The translations under genes and the position numbers were made by a program. DNA of 21,373 nt from Bifidobacterium breve (GTDB lineage: Bacteria > Actinomycetota > Actinomycetes > S36-B12): contig CAMBQX010000008.1 of NCBI GenBank assembly GCA_945870085.1, forward strand, positions 1 to 21,373. The letters run 5' to 3'. The notes beneath the pieces were generated by a model. The model worked only from the letters and a program-made list of their open reading frames with translations, was not told the origin of the DNA and searched no databases. Of the stretch, positions 20,697-21,373 are shown piece by piece (position 1 is the first letter of the stretch; each line of letters starts with the position of its first letter).

Positions 20697-21373
20697 GCGA
20701 GTGCGGGCACCAGTGTTGACCTAATAATGAAGGTGTCTAGAAGTACGCCGATTGCCACCGCGAACCCGATCTCACGCAAGGGCACCAGTGGTAGCACCCC
20801 GAGAACCAAGAAAGTCGCCGCCAAGATGATGCCGGCCGAAGTAATAACGCCACCGGTGACAGTCAGCCCCTTGAGGATGCCGGGTCTGGTGCCGAGCTTG
20901 ATGGACTCCTCGCGCACTCTTGTCATCAAGAAGATGTTGTAGTCGACCCCGAGTGCCACTAAGAAGACAAAAGCGAATAGCGGGAACGAGGTATCCGCAC
21001 CAGCGAACTTGAACACATTATCGAACACCAGTGCGCAGACCCCGAGTGTGGCGAAGTAGGAGAGAAGTACCGTGCCGATGAGCAGTACCGGTGCCACGAT
21101 GGATCGAAGTAGCAGCACTAAGACCAAGAAGATGACGGCGAGTACTACCGGGATGATGATGTTTCTGTCGTGCACAGAGGCGATGTCGACATCTAGTTGC
21201 GAGGCGGTCTGACCACCAACGAGTGCATCTGCCCCGGCGATCGCATGAACTCGATCACGAAGCAGTTGTACGGATTCCGAAGCCGCCGGGCTATCTGCGG
21301 CGGCACTTAAAGTAACGAGCAGTTGCATTCGATCGTTAACGATCATTGGCTCTGCCATTTCGGCGCCGGGTGC
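20639..21373 (-). CDS. MMPL family transporter, C-terminal part
   Basis: The frame is open to the right edge of the window (the codons before the Met at 21358 read APGAE), so the N-terminal part is missing and about 244 residues remain. The visible part has the end of the second periplasmic domain (LVGGQTASQLDVDIASVHDR) and then the second membrane bundle, with RNIIIPVVLAVIFLVLVLLL, SFPLFAFVFLVALGVDYNIF followed by LMTRVREE, TGGVITSAGIILAATFLVLG and GFAVAIGVLLDTFIIRSTLV. ALGVDYNIFLMTR and LLDTFIIRSTLVPAL are hallmark motifs of MMPL proteins, a branch of RND exporters moving lipids, glycolipids or hydrophobic molecules across the membrane by proton motive force. Proximity to tmsAB fits a lipid theme, without proof. 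Confidence 0.92.
   Translation of the reverse strand, partial: APGAEMAEPMIVNDRMQLLVTLSAAADSPAASESVQLLRDRVHAIAGADALVGGQTASQLDVDIASVHDRNIIIPVVLAVIFLVLVLLLRSIVAPVLLIGTVLLSYFATLGVCALVFDNVFKFAGADTSFPLFAFVFLVALGVDYNIFLMTRVREESIKLGTRPGILKGLTVTGGVITSAGIILAATFLVLGVLPLVPLREIGFAVAIGVLLDTFIIRSTLVPALAYDIGKKIWWPSKIAKAPE

Overview
The window looks like chromosomal DNA of an actinobacterium with medium-high G+C. The evidence is the content and order of conserved actinobacterial genes: a CspB-type cold-shock protein with a C-terminal extension, DUF3027, DUF2530, a mycobacterial-type SerC, CitA-type citrate synthase, an IdeR-like DtxR repressor, a tmsA/tmsB (bfaA/bfaB) pair and an MMPL transporter. Many genes carry a -10-like hexamer 6-7 nt before the start codon and no Shine-Dalgarno sequence, which points to extensive leaderless transcription. 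A small Cys/Lys-rich module (CIKSGKKLVW) in one secreted protein reminds me of freshwater actinobacteria (acI/Nanopelagicales-like), but I hold that only loosely. There are no rRNA or tRNA genes, CRISPR arrays or intact insertion sequences, and no gene-free stretch longer than 300 bases.

Layout. 1-1.7 kb: 5' end of a helicase-associated protein gene, divergent cspB, a 22-bp perfect inverted repeat, then DUF3027 with antiparallel DUF2530 overlapping its tail. 1.8-4.24 kb: NCS2 purine permease, a 29-residue membrane microprotein coupled by an ATGA overlap to a secreted beta-propeller-like protein. 4.24-7.68 kb (minus): operon citA-serC-MFS joined by 4-bp overlaps. 7.79-9.76 kb (plus): pdxH, a short terminator, and an MFS_3 exporter. 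9.77-12.2 kb (minus): class I photolyase, then parA and a ribbon-helix-helix partner. 12.2-14.5 kb (plus): ZIP metal transporter, IdeR-like repressor, SDR oxidoreductase. 14.5-17.2 kb (plus): a lower-G+C segment with an unusual photolyase/cryptochrome homologue (FAD domain first, Rossmann-like domain last, four cysteines), a small CxxC protein, a 42-codon ORF and a secreted protein. 17.3-19.9 kb (minus): tmsA-tmsB for 10-methyl branched fatty acids. 20.0-21.4 kb: a membrane-anchored protein of unknown function converging on the C-terminal part of an MMPL-family transporter that runs off the window.

How the genes fit together. PdxH makes the PLP that SerC needs and lies divergent to the citA-serC operon. 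The ZIP transporter sits directly before a metal-dependent repressor that retains all DtxR/IdeR metal ligands. TmsB methylates and TmsA reduces unsaturated acyl chains of membrane lipids. Two photolyase-superfamily proteins about 2.3 kb apart suggest a light-exposed life. The best candidate for something undescribed is the pair at 14,522-16,140: the domain-swapped photolyase-like protein with a possible 4Fe-4S ligand set, and its CxxC neighbour.
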